Below, piece by piece: positions 1-9,400 of a stretch of DNA of 64,000 nt (within the stretch, counting starts at the first letter, position 1; each line of letters starts with the position of its first letter). Source of the DNA: Alteribacillus persepolensis (GTDB lineage: Bacteria; Bacillota; Bacilli; Bacillales; Marinococcaceae). The notes beneath the pieces are model-generated. The model was not told where the DNA came from and did not search any database. It saw only the letters and a program-made list of their open reading frames with translations. The translations under genes were made by a program, and so were the position numbers. The stretch lies in contig NZ_FNDK01000005.1 in the NCBI RefSeq assembly GCF_900099605.1, forward strand, positions 62,001-126,000, read 5' to 3'.

Positions 1-437
1 TCCCTGATGGGTGCCTTTCCTCTAAGTGATGGACCAAGTGTTCCTTCTGCTTGAGAAACATATGATTCTCCATTTGTTAATGCACGATGATTATCTCCCC
101 CGACCATTTCTTCCCCTATTTTCCACTCATCAGGATGAGCATAGCGAATGCCGCTCTCATTTCCAATAACAACAAATTCAGCCCCGGATTGTTCACGAAC
201 TCGTTCAGCATACGGTTGTAGAACCTCCGAGGGATTATCGGTTTGAAAAGCATCCCGAACGGTAGGAGCACTCGCAATATAAGTAGCCGTACTCAATGCT
301 TTATCACCTAACGTATCTTCAATTTCTTCTGATTCTAAGTAGGCAAAAAAGCCAGATAACGCAATGATAACAAGTGTAATTAATGTCAAAACAAGAAGGA
401 TAATCTTTGTTTGAATCGTAACGTTCATCATTTTCAT
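1..437 (-). CDS. Sensor histidine kinase of the CitA/DcuS type, N-terminal part only
   Basis: The gene runs off the left edge; only about 145 N-terminal residues are visible. They show a short cytoplasmic start, one membrane segment (about residues 9-29) and then an extracytoplasmic sensor domain. The stretch with RYAHPDEWKIGEEMVGGD, followed by SYVS and LGPSLRGKAPI, is the signature of the PAS-like ligand domain of di- and tricarboxylate sensors (CitA, DcuS, MalK). The ATG at 437 follows a GGAGGGAGG ribosome binding site with 7-nt spacing. The family phosphorylates a partner response regulator and controls uptake of citrate, malate or fumarate. The kinase core and the regulator would lie outside the window, so the ligand cannot be decided. 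Confidence 0.85.
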   Translation of the reverse strand, partial: MKMMNVTIQTKIILLVLTLITLVIIALSGFFAYLESEEIEDTLGDKALSTATYIASAPTVRDAFQTDNPSEVLQPYAERVREQSGAEFVVIGNESGIRYAHPDEWKIGEEMVGGDNHRALTNGESYVSQAEGTLGPSLRGKAPIR

Positions 438-798
438 CAGTTTGCCTCCCTCCTTTTCGGATTGACAGGAAAGGATAATCTGTTGGCATGGGTGAATCAT
501 TGGTGTTGTCAATATGTGGAGGAAATCTGTATACATGCAGACGAGGCTGTCGCCTATATCTAAAGGGTTGGCACCGGCCAGGTTTTCTTCTTTCCAGGGC
601 ACTTGTGCTTTCCTTTTTGTGTCATAGAAATGTCACAGAATGTCGATTGTTGAGAACTACGGTATAGCCCTTTGCAAGAATTGTCAATAGGTGTAAGAAT
701 ACAGGTAGAAAACATGATGAATATGATAATATGGTGAAAAGAATGCGTCATAAATCATGAAAACGATAAGGTGTACTTACCGGGAAAGGATTATACAT
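438..798. other. Divergent intergenic region upstream of the sensor kinase and topB
   Basis: About 360 bases without a convincing gene. It must hold the promoters of both flanking genes. A TTGTCA at 681-686 and several AT-rich hexamers (GATAAT near 726-731) are present, but no pair has good spacing. I see no riboswitch or strong hairpin. Confidence 0.5.
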
Positions 799-2979
799 AT
801 GAGCAAATCAGTTATTCTTGCAGAAAAGCCGTCTGTTGGCAAAGACATTGCCCGCGTCTTGGGCTGTGATAAACAAGGAAAAGATTTCATGGAAGGAAAG
901 AAATACATTGTAACATGGGCATTTGGACACCTTGTTACTCTCGCTGAGCCGGAAACGTACGATTCCTCGTATAAAACATGGAAACTTGAGGATTTACCCA
1001 TGCTTCCAGATAAATTAAAGTTGTCGGTTATCCCAAAGACAGGCAAACAGTTTAGTGTAGTTAAAAGACAGCTGCATCGAAATGATGTAAAAGACATTAT
1101 TATTGCCACAGATGCCGGTCGTGAAGGAGAGCTTGTGGCACGGTGGATTATTGATAAAGCAAGAGTGAAAAAGCCGGTTAAACGGCTGTGGATTTCATCT
1201 GTTACCGAAAAAGCCATTAAACAAGGGTTCCAAAACCTTAAAGACGGGAGAAAGTTCCATTCATTGTATGAAGCGGCCCAGGCAAGATCAGAGGCAGATT
1301 GGTATGTCGGAATGAATGCCACCAGAGCGTTAACAACAAAATTTAATGCGTCTCTCTCATGTGGACGGGTGCAGACGCCGACATTAGCGATGGTTGCTCG
1401 CCGTGAACGTGAGGTTGCTTCGTTTACACCAGATGAGTTTTATCAAATACGCACTGCAGCTAAGAATGGGACAACTTTTTGGTGGAGGCATCCAAAAAAC
1501 AACGACACACGTATTTTTTCCAAGGAAAAAAAGGACCGTATACTGCAGAAGATACAAAACGAAGATATGGTAATAAAAAAGGTGGAAAAAAAGAAGAAAC
1601 ATGACGCAAATCCATCATTGTTTGATTTAACGGAACTGCAGCGCGAAGCAAGCAGCCGCTTTGGCTATTCTGCTAAAGAAACGCTAAACGTACTGCAGCG
1701 TTTGTATGAAAGGCATAAAGTGTTAACATACCCGAGAACAGACTCCCGTTATTTGTCCTCTGATATTAAAAGTACATTAAAAGATCGCTTGAAAGCTTGT
1801 GACACAGGAAATTTTTCGAAACATGTATTAACGATAAAAAAGAACAGCTGGATGTTGTCTTCTTCTATGATCAATGATAAAAAAGTCTCTGATCATCATG
1901 CCATCATTCCGACAGAAGAGCCGCCACGTTTGTTTGATATGACCAGCAAAGAAAAGAAACTTTATGAACTCGTTGTACAACGGTTTTTGGCGGGTTTTTT
2001 CCCAACGGCACAGTTTGAACAGACAGTAATAGAAGGACATATAAATGATGAAACATTTGCAGCCAAAGAGCAGCGTATGTTAAGAAGCGGTTGGAAAGCA
2101 GTTTACCAAGGTGGTAGCGAACAACAGCATAACAAATTCTCCCGCTTTACAGAGAATGAAAAAATACGAATTGTGGAAGCAGCTGCAGAAAAAGGAGAAA
2201 CTGCACCGCCGTCCCGTTTTAATGAAGGTACATTATTGTCTGCAATGGAAAATCCATCTCGTTTTATGGCTGGTGAAGATAAACAGCTCGTCCATACATT
2301 GAAAACGAAAGGCGGCATTGGCACGGTTGCCACTAGAGCAGATATTATAGAAAAGCTGCTGAACAGCCAGCTGCTTGAAAAAAGGGGAAAAAGCTTGTTT
2401 ACAACGTTAAAAGGCCGGCAATTATTAGATCTTGTTCCGGATGAATTAAAATCTCCAACGTTAACAGCTGAATGGGAACAAAAGTTAGAAGACATTGAAC
2501 GAGGAAAGCTGCACCGCCAAGCGTTTATATCGGATATGAAGGGGTATGCAAAAGATGTAGTCCAAAATATTAAAAGCAGTACAAAGTCGTTTAAACACGA
2601 TAATATAACGGGGACACCATGTCCAAAATGCGGAAAACTCCTGTTAGAGGTAAATGGTAAATATGGAAAAAGAAAAGTGTGCCAAGACAAGGCCTGCGGA
2701 TATAAGAAAAATATTTCAAAAATCACGAATGCACGCTGTCCGCAGTGTAAAAAGAAAATGGAGCTGCGCGGTGAAGGAGAAGGGCAAATTTTTGTATGCC
2801 GCTGTGGGTATAAAGAAAAAGTATCTTCGTTTAATAAACGGAGACAAAAAGAAAAACAAAACAAAGCCAGCAAACACGATGTGAAAAAATATTTAAAGCA
2901 TCAGCAAGATGATGAGATGAAAAACCCTGCATTAGCGGAAGCTCTGCAGAACCTGAAACAAAAAAATGACAAAAAATAA
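799..2979 (+). CDS. topB: DNA topoisomerase III (type IA)
   Basis: A 726-residue type IA topoisomerase that relaxes negative supercoils and decatenates DNA through a 5'-phosphotyrosine intermediate. An N-terminal Toprim domain begins with VILAEKPSVGKDIARVL. The active-site tyrosine is Tyr311 in TYPRTDSRYL. Two C-terminal zinc-ribbon-like modules are visible (CPKCG with a paired C..CGY, and CPQCK with CRCGY), followed by a lysine-rich tail. The ATG at 799 is preferred because GGAAAGGA lies 8 nt upstream and the protein then starts MSKSVILAEK as in Bacillus TopB (about 727 residues). An in-frame ATG at 757 would add 14 unlikely residues. A strong terminator follows at 3056, so the gene is probably monocistronic. 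Confidence 0.97.
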   Translation: MSKSVILAEKPSVGKDIARVLGCDKQGKDFMEGKKYIVTWAFGHLVTLAEPETYDSSYKTWKLEDLPMLPDKLKLSVIPKTGKQFSVVKRQLHRNDVKDIIIATDAGREGELVARWIIDKARVKKPVKRLWISSVTEKAIKQGFQNLKDGRKFHSLYEAAQARSEADWYVGMNATRALTTKFNASLSCGRVQTPTLAMVARREREVASFTPDEFYQIRTAAKNGTTFWWRHPKNNDTRIFSKEKKDRILQKIQNEDMVIKKVEKKKKHDANPSLFDLTELQREASSRFGYSAKETLNVLQRLYERHKVLTYPRTDSRYLSSDIKSTLKDRLKACDTGNFSKHVLTIKKNSWMLSSSMINDKKVSDHHAIIPTEEPPRLFDMTSKEKKLYELVVQRFLAGFFPTAQFEQTVIEGHINDETFAAKEQRMLRSGWKAVYQGGSEQQHNKFSRFTENEKIRIVEAAAEKGETAPPSRFNEGTLLSAMENPSRFMAGEDKQLVHTLKTKGGIGTVATRADIIEKLLNSQLLEKRGKSLFTTLKGRQLLDLVPDELKSPTLTAEWEQKLEDIERGKLHRQAFISDMKGYAKDVVQNIKSSTKSFKHDNITGTPCPKCGKLLLEVNGKYGKRKVCQDKACGYKKNISKITNARCPQCKKKMELRGEGEGQIFVCRCGYKEKVSSFNKRRQKEKQNKASKHDVKKYLKHQQDDEMKNPALAEALQNLKQKNDKK

Positions 2980-3055
2980 TTGTATTTGTCGTTATCGTAT
3001 GGTAAAGTAAAGAAATTGTATGAATAACTCTCGAAAATGACAACAACCAATGCAG

Positions 3056-3093
3056 GCTGTATCCTGTTCGAGAAAACAGGATACAGCTTTTTT
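3056..3093 (+). terminator. Rho-independent terminator of topB
   Basis: A 13-bp stem formed by GCTGTATCCTGTT and AACAGGATACAGC with a short loop, followed by six T residues. Confidence 0.9.
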
Positions 3094-3186
3094 GCACGGA
3101 TAGGAAAGCCAAGTTTTTCTAATGAATAGAAGAATAAATCATGCATGTTACGACAAGTTTATTAATAAAAAAGGAGTTAGTATATA

Positions 3187-4638
3187 TTGACATTATTTAC
3201 AGAATTACAAATGGATGAGCAAACACTTCAGGCTGTCAACGAAATGGGATTTGAAGAAGCGACACCCATTCAAGCAGAAGTGATTCCAAAGGTTAAACAA
3301 GGACATGATATCATCGGTCAAGCACAAACAGGGACTGGGAAAACCGCAGCATTTGGTATTCCTTTAATTGAACAGATGGAAGAAGACGAGGCACACCCGC
3401 AAGGACTGGTGCTCGCTCCAACACGCGAACTTGCTATTCAAGTGTCGGAAGAATTGAACCGTCTCGCTCGTTATAAAGGAGTACAGGCTCTTGCTGTGTA
3501 TGGCGGACAAGAGATCAGCCGGCAAATAAAAGCATTAAAGCGCCGTCCGCAAATCATCGTCGCAACACCTGGGCGGTTTATGGATCACATGAGACGAAAA
3601 ACCATTCGTCCCAAATATATGAAGATGGTTGTTCTTGATGAAGCCGATGAAATGCTTAGTATGGGTTTTATCGAAGATATTGAAACCATTTTGCAAGAAG
3701 TTGCTGAAGAGCGGCAAACGCTGCTATTTTCTGCTACGATGCCAAAGCGTCTGCAAACCGTCACGTCGAAATTTATGCATCAGCCAGAAACAGTGAAAGT
3801 AAAAAGCAAAGGGCTTACCGTCTCTAATATTGAGCAGCGCTATATCGAGGTTCCTGAAAAACAAAAGTTTGATACGTTGTGTTATTTGCTCGATATTACA
3901 CCACCAGAACTTGCGATTGTTTTTGGACGCACAAAGCGCCGGGTAGATGAAGTGTCAGAAGCTCTGACACGGCGTGGTTATGCTGCAGAAGGAATACACG
4001 GTGATTTAAAACAAGCACAGCGCGATAAAGTGCTGCGTAAATTCAAACAAGGCACTATTGATATATTGGTTGCTACCGATGTGGCAGCACGCGGGCTGGA
4101 TGTAAGTGGTGTGACACACGTGTATAACTTCGATTTGCCGCAGGATCCTGAAAGTTATGTTCATCGAATCGGCCGGACGGGACGAGCAGGCAAAGAAGGT
4201 ATTGCTTACAGTTTTGCAACGCCAAAGGAGCGCAGCCATTTAACGTTTATTGAACAGACAACCAAGACAAAAATGATTCGCCAAGATATCCCGACGTACG
4301 CAGAGGCCATGCATGGCCGTTATCAACAAGTCGTGAATAAATTGCTTGAGACTATAAAGAATGAAGATGTTCAAGATTTAGAGAGTGCAGCAAAAACTCT
4401 GTTAAGCGGTCATGATCCTGTCACTTTAGTTGCAGCAGCATTAAAGATGAATACAAATGAACCTGAACGTGTCGAAGTTCATTTAACCGAAGAAGCATCA
4501 TTAAGACCAAAGAAACCTAAAGGCGGCGGTCGTAAGTCCAGAGGGAACCAGCAACCTCGCAACCGCAAAAAGAAGCCTTATAAAAAAACACGTCAACCAA
4601 ATGAAAGATATGGCAACAAGCGTAAAAAGACGGTTTAG
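3187..4638 (+). CDS. cshA: DEAD-box RNA helicase CshA
   Basis: A 483-residue ATP-dependent RNA helicase. In Bacillus, CshA works with the degradosome, in ribosome assembly and at low temperature. Visible motifs in order are the Q motif (GFEEATPIQ, 21-29), Walker A AQTGTGKT (46-53), PTRELA, DEAD (151-154), SAT, and HRIGRTGR in the second RecA-like domain. The last 40 residues are a basic Arg/Lys/Asn/Gln-rich tail typical of CshA RNA-binding extensions. The start is a TTG at 3187 preceded by AAAAAAGGAG; no ATG fits the family N-terminus. It is flanked by terminators, so it is probably transcribed alone. Confidence 0.95.
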   Translation: MTLFTELQMDEQTLQAVNEMGFEEATPIQAEVIPKVKQGHDIIGQAQTGTGKTAAFGIPLIEQMEEDEAHPQGLVLAPTRELAIQVSEELNRLARYKGVQALAVYGGQEISRQIKALKRRPQIIVATPGRFMDHMRRKTIRPKYMKMVVLDEADEMLSMGFIEDIETILQEVAEERQTLLFSATMPKRLQTVTSKFMHQPETVKVKSKGLTVSNIEQRYIEVPEKQKFDTLCYLLDITPPELAIVFGRTKRRVDEVSEALTRRGYAAEGIHGDLKQAQRDKVLRKFKQGTIDILVATDVAARGLDVSGVTHVYNFDLPQDPESYVHRIGRTGRAGKEGIAYSFATPKERSHLTFIEQTTKTKMIRQDIPTYAEAMHGRYQQVVNKLLETIKNEDVQDLESAAKTLLSGHDPVTLVAAALKMNTNEPERVEVHLTEEASLRPKKPKGGGRKSRGNQQPRNRKKKPYKKTRQPNERYGNKRKKTV

Positions 4639-4649
4639 TATCCACTGAG

Positions 4650-4692
4650 AGGCTGTTTCAAAGGGGTTTTTATCCCTTTGGACAGCCTTTTC
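4650..4692 (+). terminator. Terminator of cshA
   Basis: Stem GGCTGT..CAAAGGG paired with CCCTTTGG.ACAGCC around a T-rich loop, followed by TTTT. Confidence 0.85.
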
Positions 4693-4889
4693 TGTGCTGC
4701 AGGAGAGATGTTTTTGCTAGTGGAAGAAAGCTTTATATGTAAATTTGCCGCTATAACACGTGCCGGAAAGCCAATTTTTAAATATATGCGTGGCGGGAAT
4801 GTAAACGCTGATGGAGCCACGCTGCCAGCACTCATGTTATGATAATATGTGTAAATATCTCCTGACCAGCGTAAAAAGGAGGAAGCAAC

Positions 4890-6776
4890 GTGAGTTTATT
4901 ACGAGCAGAACAGCTTTATAAAACATACGGAGACAAAACATTATTTGAACATATATCTTTTGTTATTGAAGAACGTGACAGGATTGGTTTGATTGGAGTA
5001 AACGGCACCGGCAAGTCAACACTTTTAAAAATATTAGCCAAAGAGGACAGCGCAGAAGAAGGAGAATTATATCATGCTAACGCTTTCAAGATAGAATATT
5101 TGCCGCAAGAACCGGAATTGGATGAGCATCTCAGCGTTCTTGAACAGATTTATTATGGAGAATCAACTATCATGAAAACGATGCGGCATTATGAAAAGAC
5201 ACTGCAAGAGCTAGAGCAGCATCCGGAAAACGCAAAGCTGCAAGAAAAATTGTTAGATGCACAGCAGCAAATGGATGAAAATGAAGCATGGGCAGCGAAT
5301 ACAGCTGCCAAACAAGTATTAACGAAGCTGGGAATTACAGATTTTTCGAAACAGGTGAGTGAACTCTCAGGCGGACAAAAAAAGCGAACCGCTATTGCAA
5401 AAGCCCTCATTCAACCTGCTGATCTGCTTGTGATGGATGAGCCGACGAACCATCTTGATCATGAATCGATTGAATGGCTGGAAAGTTATTTATCTGTTTA
5501 TCAAGGCGCGTTTATTGTTGTTACACACGACCGTTATTTCTTAAACCGTGTAACCAACAGAATATATGAAATTGATCAAGGGAATTTGTATACGTATGAG
5601 GGGAATTATGAGTTATTTTTAGAGAAGAAAGCAGAACGTGAGGCATTAGAAGAACAAGCAGAAGTGAAACGAAAAAATATACTTCGCACCGAGTTGGAAT
5701 GGCTGCGGAGAATGCCTAAAGCAAGAGGAACTAAACAAAAAGCACGGGTGGAACGTGTAAAAAATTTAAAAGAAATGAAAGGTCCGGAAAAACGGGAGGA
5801 TGTCGACTTCGCGGTTGGTTCAGTCCGGCTTGGCAAAAAAGTACTGGAAGTGGAAAATATCTCTAAAGCATACGACAGTCACGTGCTGTTTTCATCATTT
5901 TCGTATTTAGTCACTCCTGGAGAACGGTTAGGTATTATCGGGCCCAATGGAAGCGGGAAAACAACACTATTAAACATTCTGGCAGGAAAGGAGCGGCCGG
6001 ACACCGGAGAGGTCGAAACTGGGGAGACAGTGCGAATCGGCTATTATTCGCAAGAGCATGAGGACATGGATGTCAATCAGCGTGTGATTGAATATATTCG
6101 TGATATAAAGGAAGTTGTTGTGACCACAGACGGCAAGGAATTAACAGCGGAGCAAATGCTTGAGCGGTTTTTGTTTCCTCGTGCTATGCAATGGAATTAT
6201 ATTTACCGTTTATCCGGTGGAGAGAGAAGAAGACTGTATTTGCTTGGAGTACTAATGAGAGAACCAAATGTTTTATTCCTCGATGAGCCGACAAATGATT
6301 TGGATACCCAGACTTTAAGTGTTTTAGAAAACTATTTGGTCCATTTTCCCGGTGTTGTGATTACGGTATCCCATGATCGCTATTTTCTTGATAAAGTCGT
6401 TGGTTCGTTACTGGTTTTTTCCTCTCATGACTCCATTGAACGGTTCCAAGGAGGATATTCCGATTATCTCGATGCGGTAAGAGACCAGAACCAGAAAGCG
6501 CAGGCAGTACCTGAAAACTCTACTCCAAAGTCAAAGCGTGCAAAGAAAAAAATGTCCTATAAAGAGCAGCAGGAATGGAATGGCATCGAAGATAAGATTG
6601 CAGATTTAGAGCAGAAGAAAGAAGAAATAGAAGAAAAAATTGCGGAAGCTGGCAGCGACTTTGAAAAAGCACAGCAGTGGATGGAAGAACAACAGACAGT
6701 AGAGAAAGAACTTGATGAAGCAATACAGAGATGGACAGAGCTTTCTGTATTAGTAGAAGAAATGCAGACGGATTAA
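4890..6776 (+). CDS. yfmR: ABC-F family translation factor, YfmR/Uup type
   Basis: A 628-residue soluble ABC-F ATPase with two nucleotide-binding domains and no membrane segments. The first domain has Walker A GVNGTGKST (36-44), signature LSGGQKKR and Walker B LLVMDEPTNHLD. The second has GPNGSGKTT, LSGGERRR and VLFLDEPTNDLD. Between them is an ARE-type interdomain linker rich in Arg and Lys, and the C-terminus (from about residue 535) is a charged coiled coil as in Uup/YfmR. ABC-F proteins bind the ribosomal E site; B. subtilis YfmR relieves stalling and overlaps functionally with EF-P. The GTG start at 4890 follows AAAGGAGGA with 6-nt spacing. The YfmR assignment over YdiF rests on the N-terminal sequence and length. 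Confidence 0.92.
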   Translation: MSLLRAEQLYKTYGDKTLFEHISFVIEERDRIGLIGVNGTGKSTLLKILAKEDSAEEGELYHANAFKIEYLPQEPELDEHLSVLEQIYYGESTIMKTMRHYEKTLQELEQHPENAKLQEKLLDAQQQMDENEAWAANTAAKQVLTKLGITDFSKQVSELSGGQKKRTAIAKALIQPADLLVMDEPTNHLDHESIEWLESYLSVYQGAFIVVTHDRYFLNRVTNRIYEIDQGNLYTYEGNYELFLEKKAEREALEEQAEVKRKNILRTELEWLRRMPKARGTKQKARVERVKNLKEMKGPEKREDVDFAVGSVRLGKKVLEVENISKAYDSHVLFSSFSYLVTPGERLGIIGPNGSGKTTLLNILAGKERPDTGEVETGETVRIGYYSQEHEDMDVNQRVIEYIRDIKEVVVTTDGKELTAEQMLERFLFPRAMQWNYIYRLSGGERRRLYLLGVLMREPNVLFLDEPTNDLDTQTLSVLENYLVHFPGVVITVSHDRYFLDKVVGSLLVFSSHDSIERFQGGYSDYLDAVRDQNQKAQAVPENSTPKSKRAKKKMSYKEQQEWNGIEDKIADLEQKKEEIEEKIAEAGSDFEKAQQWMEEQQTVEKELDEAIQRWTELSVLVEEMQTD

Positions 6777-6782
6777 GTGAGG

Positions 6783-6817
6783 AAGACCTTTTTCAATTTA
6801 TGGAAGGGGTCTTTTTC
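6783..6817 (+). terminator. Terminator of the ABC-F gene
   Basis: AAGACC and the following TTTTTC pair with GAAGG and GGTCTT across a short loop, ending in a T run. It begins 6 nt after the stop codon. Confidence 0.75.
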
Positions 6818-7175
6818 GTGCGGAGAGGAAAAGGTAACATGTCAATATAAGAAAAACTATCGGTACCGTCAACTTTCCAAGGTGCTTGCGCTTTTCTTAG
6901 AAGGTAGGAAAGTATGTGCTTTGATTGATTATTTAAAGATGTTTCATCCATACGCTGTTCGGAAACTGGGTGACTCCTGCGGGACGTCGGCTAAGACCAG
7001 CTACATCGTGTGGCCAACGCTGCCGACACTAGCATGTCCTGTGCGTCGAAGCACGAGCCAAAGATCCACTTGGTGAAGGCCTGTTCGTTACTAAGTTAGC
7101 TGAGGCCGTGCCCGCGGAAAGCATCCCGTCTGCAGCAGGTGCGTTCTAAAGAAGCAACGCCTACGGATGACAAGG
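6818..7175. repeat. Dispersed GC-rich intergenic element, most complete copy
   Basis: This gene-free stretch carries the longest copy of an element seen repeatedly in the window. Its core, about 6972-7045, contains GACTCCTGCGGGACGTCGGC and CTAGCATGTCCTGTGCG. It is matched in inverted orientation at about 59632-59707, where the reverse complement is nearly identical apart from a few substitutions and small indels. A TAAGAAAAAC / GCTTTTCTTA pair near 6850-6902 and a GTGCCCGCGGAAAGC stretch near 7109 belong to the same element. No protein in any frame looks real. Confidence 0.7.
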
Positions 7176-7212
7176 ACGATGGTTGAGCGGGTTTCTCAAC
7201 CATCGTTTTTCT
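7176..7212 (+). terminator. Strong hairpin terminator at the end of the repeat region
   Basis: A perfect 12-bp stem, ACGATGGTTGAG with CTCAACCATCGT, loop CGGGTTT, followed by TTTTCTT. It lies far from any gene end and may belong to the repeat or back up the upstream terminator. Confidence 0.8.
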
Positions 7213-7328
7213 TGCGTGATCCGGATATAATGAATCCCTCTGTAATACGATAAAGAAGGCAGAGTATAACACCATCTATTCTCTGGGTAAAATAAGTGAA
7301 CTAAAAAACGAGGGAGTTCAGATTCGGT

Positions 7329-8111
7329 ATGGATATTAGTTTGCTTCTTGAATATGGCTGGGTTCTGCTGGTGCTTATTGTATTAGAAGGCATCCTTGCA
7401 GCTGACAATGCATTGGTACTTGCTATTATGGTAAAAAACTTACCTGAAAATCAGCGGAAAAAAGCTCTTTTTTACGGATTGGCAGGTGCATTTGTATTTC
7501 GGTTTGCGTCCTTATTTGTTATCTCTTTTTTAATTGATGTGTGGCAGGTTCAAGCCATTGGGGCCCTTTATTTGTTATTTATAGCAGGAAATCATATTAT
7601 TCGCAAAGTGTGGCTGAAAAAGGATGAAACTCCAGACGATAAAGCGAAAAAGAAACAGGTTAGTTCTGCTGGCTTTTGGGGAACGGTCCTGAAGGTAGAA
7701 ATCGCAGATATTGCTTTTGCGGTAGACTCTATTTTAGCGGCGGTAGCTCTTGCTGTGACACTCCCTGATACAAACTTTCCGACAATTGGCGGACTTGATG
7801 GTGCGAAGTTTACTGTTATTCTGTTAGGTGGGCTTATTGGGGTTATTATTATGCGTTTTGCAGCGACATTTTTTGTGAAATTACTTAAAAAGCGCCCTGG
7901 TCTAGAAATTGCAGCGTTTATCATTGTCGGATGGGTGGGGATTAAACTTGCTGTATATACACTTTCACACCCTGCACTTGGCGTGCTGCCAGAAGAGTTT
8001 GCCGAGTCAACGCCATGGAAAGTGACATTTTATGTTGTTCTTATATTAGTTGCACTTGGCGGCTGGTTTTTATCGAGCAAAAGAGAAGTAAAGGAAGAAG
8101 ACCTGCCTTAA
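7329..8111 (+). CDS. TerC family membrane protein (YceF/YkoY type)
   Basis: A 260-residue integral membrane protein with about seven hydrophobic segments. The acidic positions typical of TerC are present: Asp in AADNALV in the first segment and Asp in FAVDSILA in the fourth. In B. subtilis, the TerC proteins YceF and YkoY help load manganese into secreted enzymes and limit manganese toxicity. The sequence near the start (YGWVLLVLIVLEGILAADNA) and the FRFASLF segment look closest to YceF. No yybP-ykoY manganese riboswitch is recognisable in the 5' region. The ATG at 7329 is preceded by GAGGGAG at a rather long spacing. Confidence 0.88.
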   Translation: MDISLLLEYGWVLLVLIVLEGILAADNALVLAIMVKNLPENQRKKALFYGLAGAFVFRFASLFVISFLIDVWQVQAIGALYLLFIAGNHIIRKVWLKKDETPDDKAKKKQVSSAGFWGTVLKVEIADIAFAVDSILAAVALAVTLPDTNFPTIGGLDGAKFTVILLGGLIGVIIMRFAATFFVKLLKKRPGLEIAAFIIVGWVGIKLAVYTLSHPALGVLPEEFAESTPWKVTFYVVLILVALGGWFLSSKREVKEEDLP

Positions 8112-8125
8112 TACGTAACAAAAAA

Positions 8126-8176
8126 AGCCAAAAGCATAAACACGTGACGTGTTGGTGCCTTTGGCTGTTTTGTTTT
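8126..8176. terminator. Bidirectional terminator between the TerC gene and sodC
   Basis: AGCCAAA pairs with TTTGGCT around a loop that itself holds ACACGTGACGTGT. It is flanked by an A run on one side and a T run on the other, which suits both convergent genes. Confidence 0.75.
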
Positions 8177-8810
8177 AGCGAGACGGTTCAATCACACCGC
8201 AAGCTAGCCTGTCGCCTGCGTCTCCCGTTTTTAATGTTTCTTCATCGGGACCGCTTTGGTTGTTTAAATCAGACGTATAACGGTCTGGTATGTTAGCAAA
8301 GTTATTAGCATCTGTATGGACAATGACGGCTCGCTGTTCATTTGCTACCTGCTGTGGGCTAAATCGATCCAAAGCGGTTAACAAGTAACTAGAACCATCT
8401 TCTAATCCGTACAAACTTGGCATGTCACCTGCATGGGAGCCGTGGTTTGTCCCTTGTGGGTTGTAGTGTCCGCCTGCACTAGTAAATGGACCGTCTGATG
8501 CATTCGGGTCGCATACGCCTGTTTCGTGTATATGGAAGCCATGAAATCCTGCAGGAATTCCTTCATTGAATAGTGCTTCCATCATAACGGAATGATCGTT
8601 GTCATAAAAATGAACAGTACCGATGGACTGACCACTGGTGTTAATCATATCTGCTTTTGCAATACTGTTTTCAGAAGAGCGTGCCACATCGGCGAGGACA
8701 GCTTCTGCATCTTCTTCTACAGCGTCATTTTCCTGAGGAGCAGCTTCGTTATTGCAGCCACTGATAAAAAGAGCCATACATCCAGCTAATACTACATAGA
8801 TCCACTTCAT
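8175..8810 (-). CDS. sodC: Cu/Zn superoxide dismutase-like lipoprotein
   Basis: A 211-residue exported protein. The ATG at 8810 follows AGGAGG by 7 nt and opens a lipoprotein signal peptide ending in the lipobox ISGC. The mature part is a Cu/Zn-SOD fold. The copper and zinc ligand pattern is complete: GFHGFHIH, GGHYNPQG, NHGSHAGDMP and VIVHTDAN. The disulfide cysteines (GVC and LACGVI) and the catalytic Arg in DRLACG are also present. The family dismutates superoxide outside the cell. B. subtilis YojM, the closest well-known relative, lacks two copper ligands, so this copy is more likely to be an active enzyme. Upstream in-frame codons to 8870 have no ribosome binding site. Confidence 0.93.
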   Translation of the reverse strand: MKWIYVVLAGCMALFISGCNNEAAPQENDAVEEDAEAVLADVARSSENSIAKADMINTSGQSIGTVHFYDNDHSVMMEALFNEGIPAGFHGFHIHETGVCDPNASDGPFTSAGGHYNPQGTNHGSHAGDMPSLYGLEDGSSYLLTALDRFSPQQVANEQRAVIVHTDANNFANIPDRYTSDLNNQSGPDEETLKTGDAGDRLACGVIEPSR

Positions 8811-8954
8811 TGTAACACCTCCTTCTTTCCTACTTTTTCCAATTACTGTATATTTCATAATGGTCTGCATGAATTTTATAAAAAAAGGTGAAGAAGTGCA
8901 GAGGATGCGTTATAATGAAAAAGGAACCAATAAACGTTTGGCAAGGTGATACCG

Positions 8955-9155
8955 TTGGCAAATATCTTAAAAATTTTAACGAGTATATGGTTTATCATAC
9001 TGGTGATACAGGTATTATCATCTTTTGGCAGATACATAGCAGTTATTCCTGACTACTTATTGATTGTGTTTCTCTTATTATTTTCGGGGATTATTGTGTA
9101 TGAATTCAAAAAAGGTATCACTCGTGAACTTGAAGAAAATTCATCCGGTCAATGA
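8955..9155 (+). CDS. Small membrane protein of unknown function
   Basis: A 66-residue protein made of two strongly hydrophobic segments (about 5-28 and 32-52) and a charged C-terminal tail with FKKGITRELEEN. I do not recognise a family. The TTG at 8955 fits an AAGGTGAT ribosome binding site better than the in-frame GTG at 8946, which overlaps that site. TATAAT at 8911-8916 could be its -10 box. A clear terminator follows 1 nt after the stop, supporting a real transcription unit. Confidence 0.6.
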   Translation: MANILKILTSIWFIILVIQVLSSFGRYIAVIPDYLLIVFLLLFSGIIVYEFKKGITRELEENSSGQ

Positions 9156-9195
9156 AAAAGCAGGCTTTCTTTTAAGGAAAGTGCTGCTTTTTTTA
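9156..9195 (+). terminator. Terminator of the small membrane protein gene
   Basis: AAAAGCAG and CTTTC pair with GGAAAG and CTGCTTTT, followed by a run of T residues. Confidence 0.85.
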
Positions 9196-9400
9196 GTCTA
9201 ATATCAGTTCTTTACTGAAAGTGATATTTGAAATGTTTTGTTACGATAATAATTGCATGTATTAAATAATTTGTTTCTTGTTAAAAGAATAAGGGCTTTG
9301 TCATGTTATGAGTCATCATTCGTTTGAAATCGACTTAACGTGAGAACGAATGATACATTCATTTCGTCTTATACTACGTAAAAAGGAGAGTGTGGACAGG

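Noticed and set aside
6777-7076. 99-codon ORF after the ABC-F gene
   Set aside because: It starts on the stop of the previous gene, runs through a terminator hairpin and the dispersed repeat, and its product looks like no protein.
7200-7328. yybP-ykoY manganese riboswitch before the TerC gene
   Set aside because: The conserved riboswitch boxes are not present in the leader.
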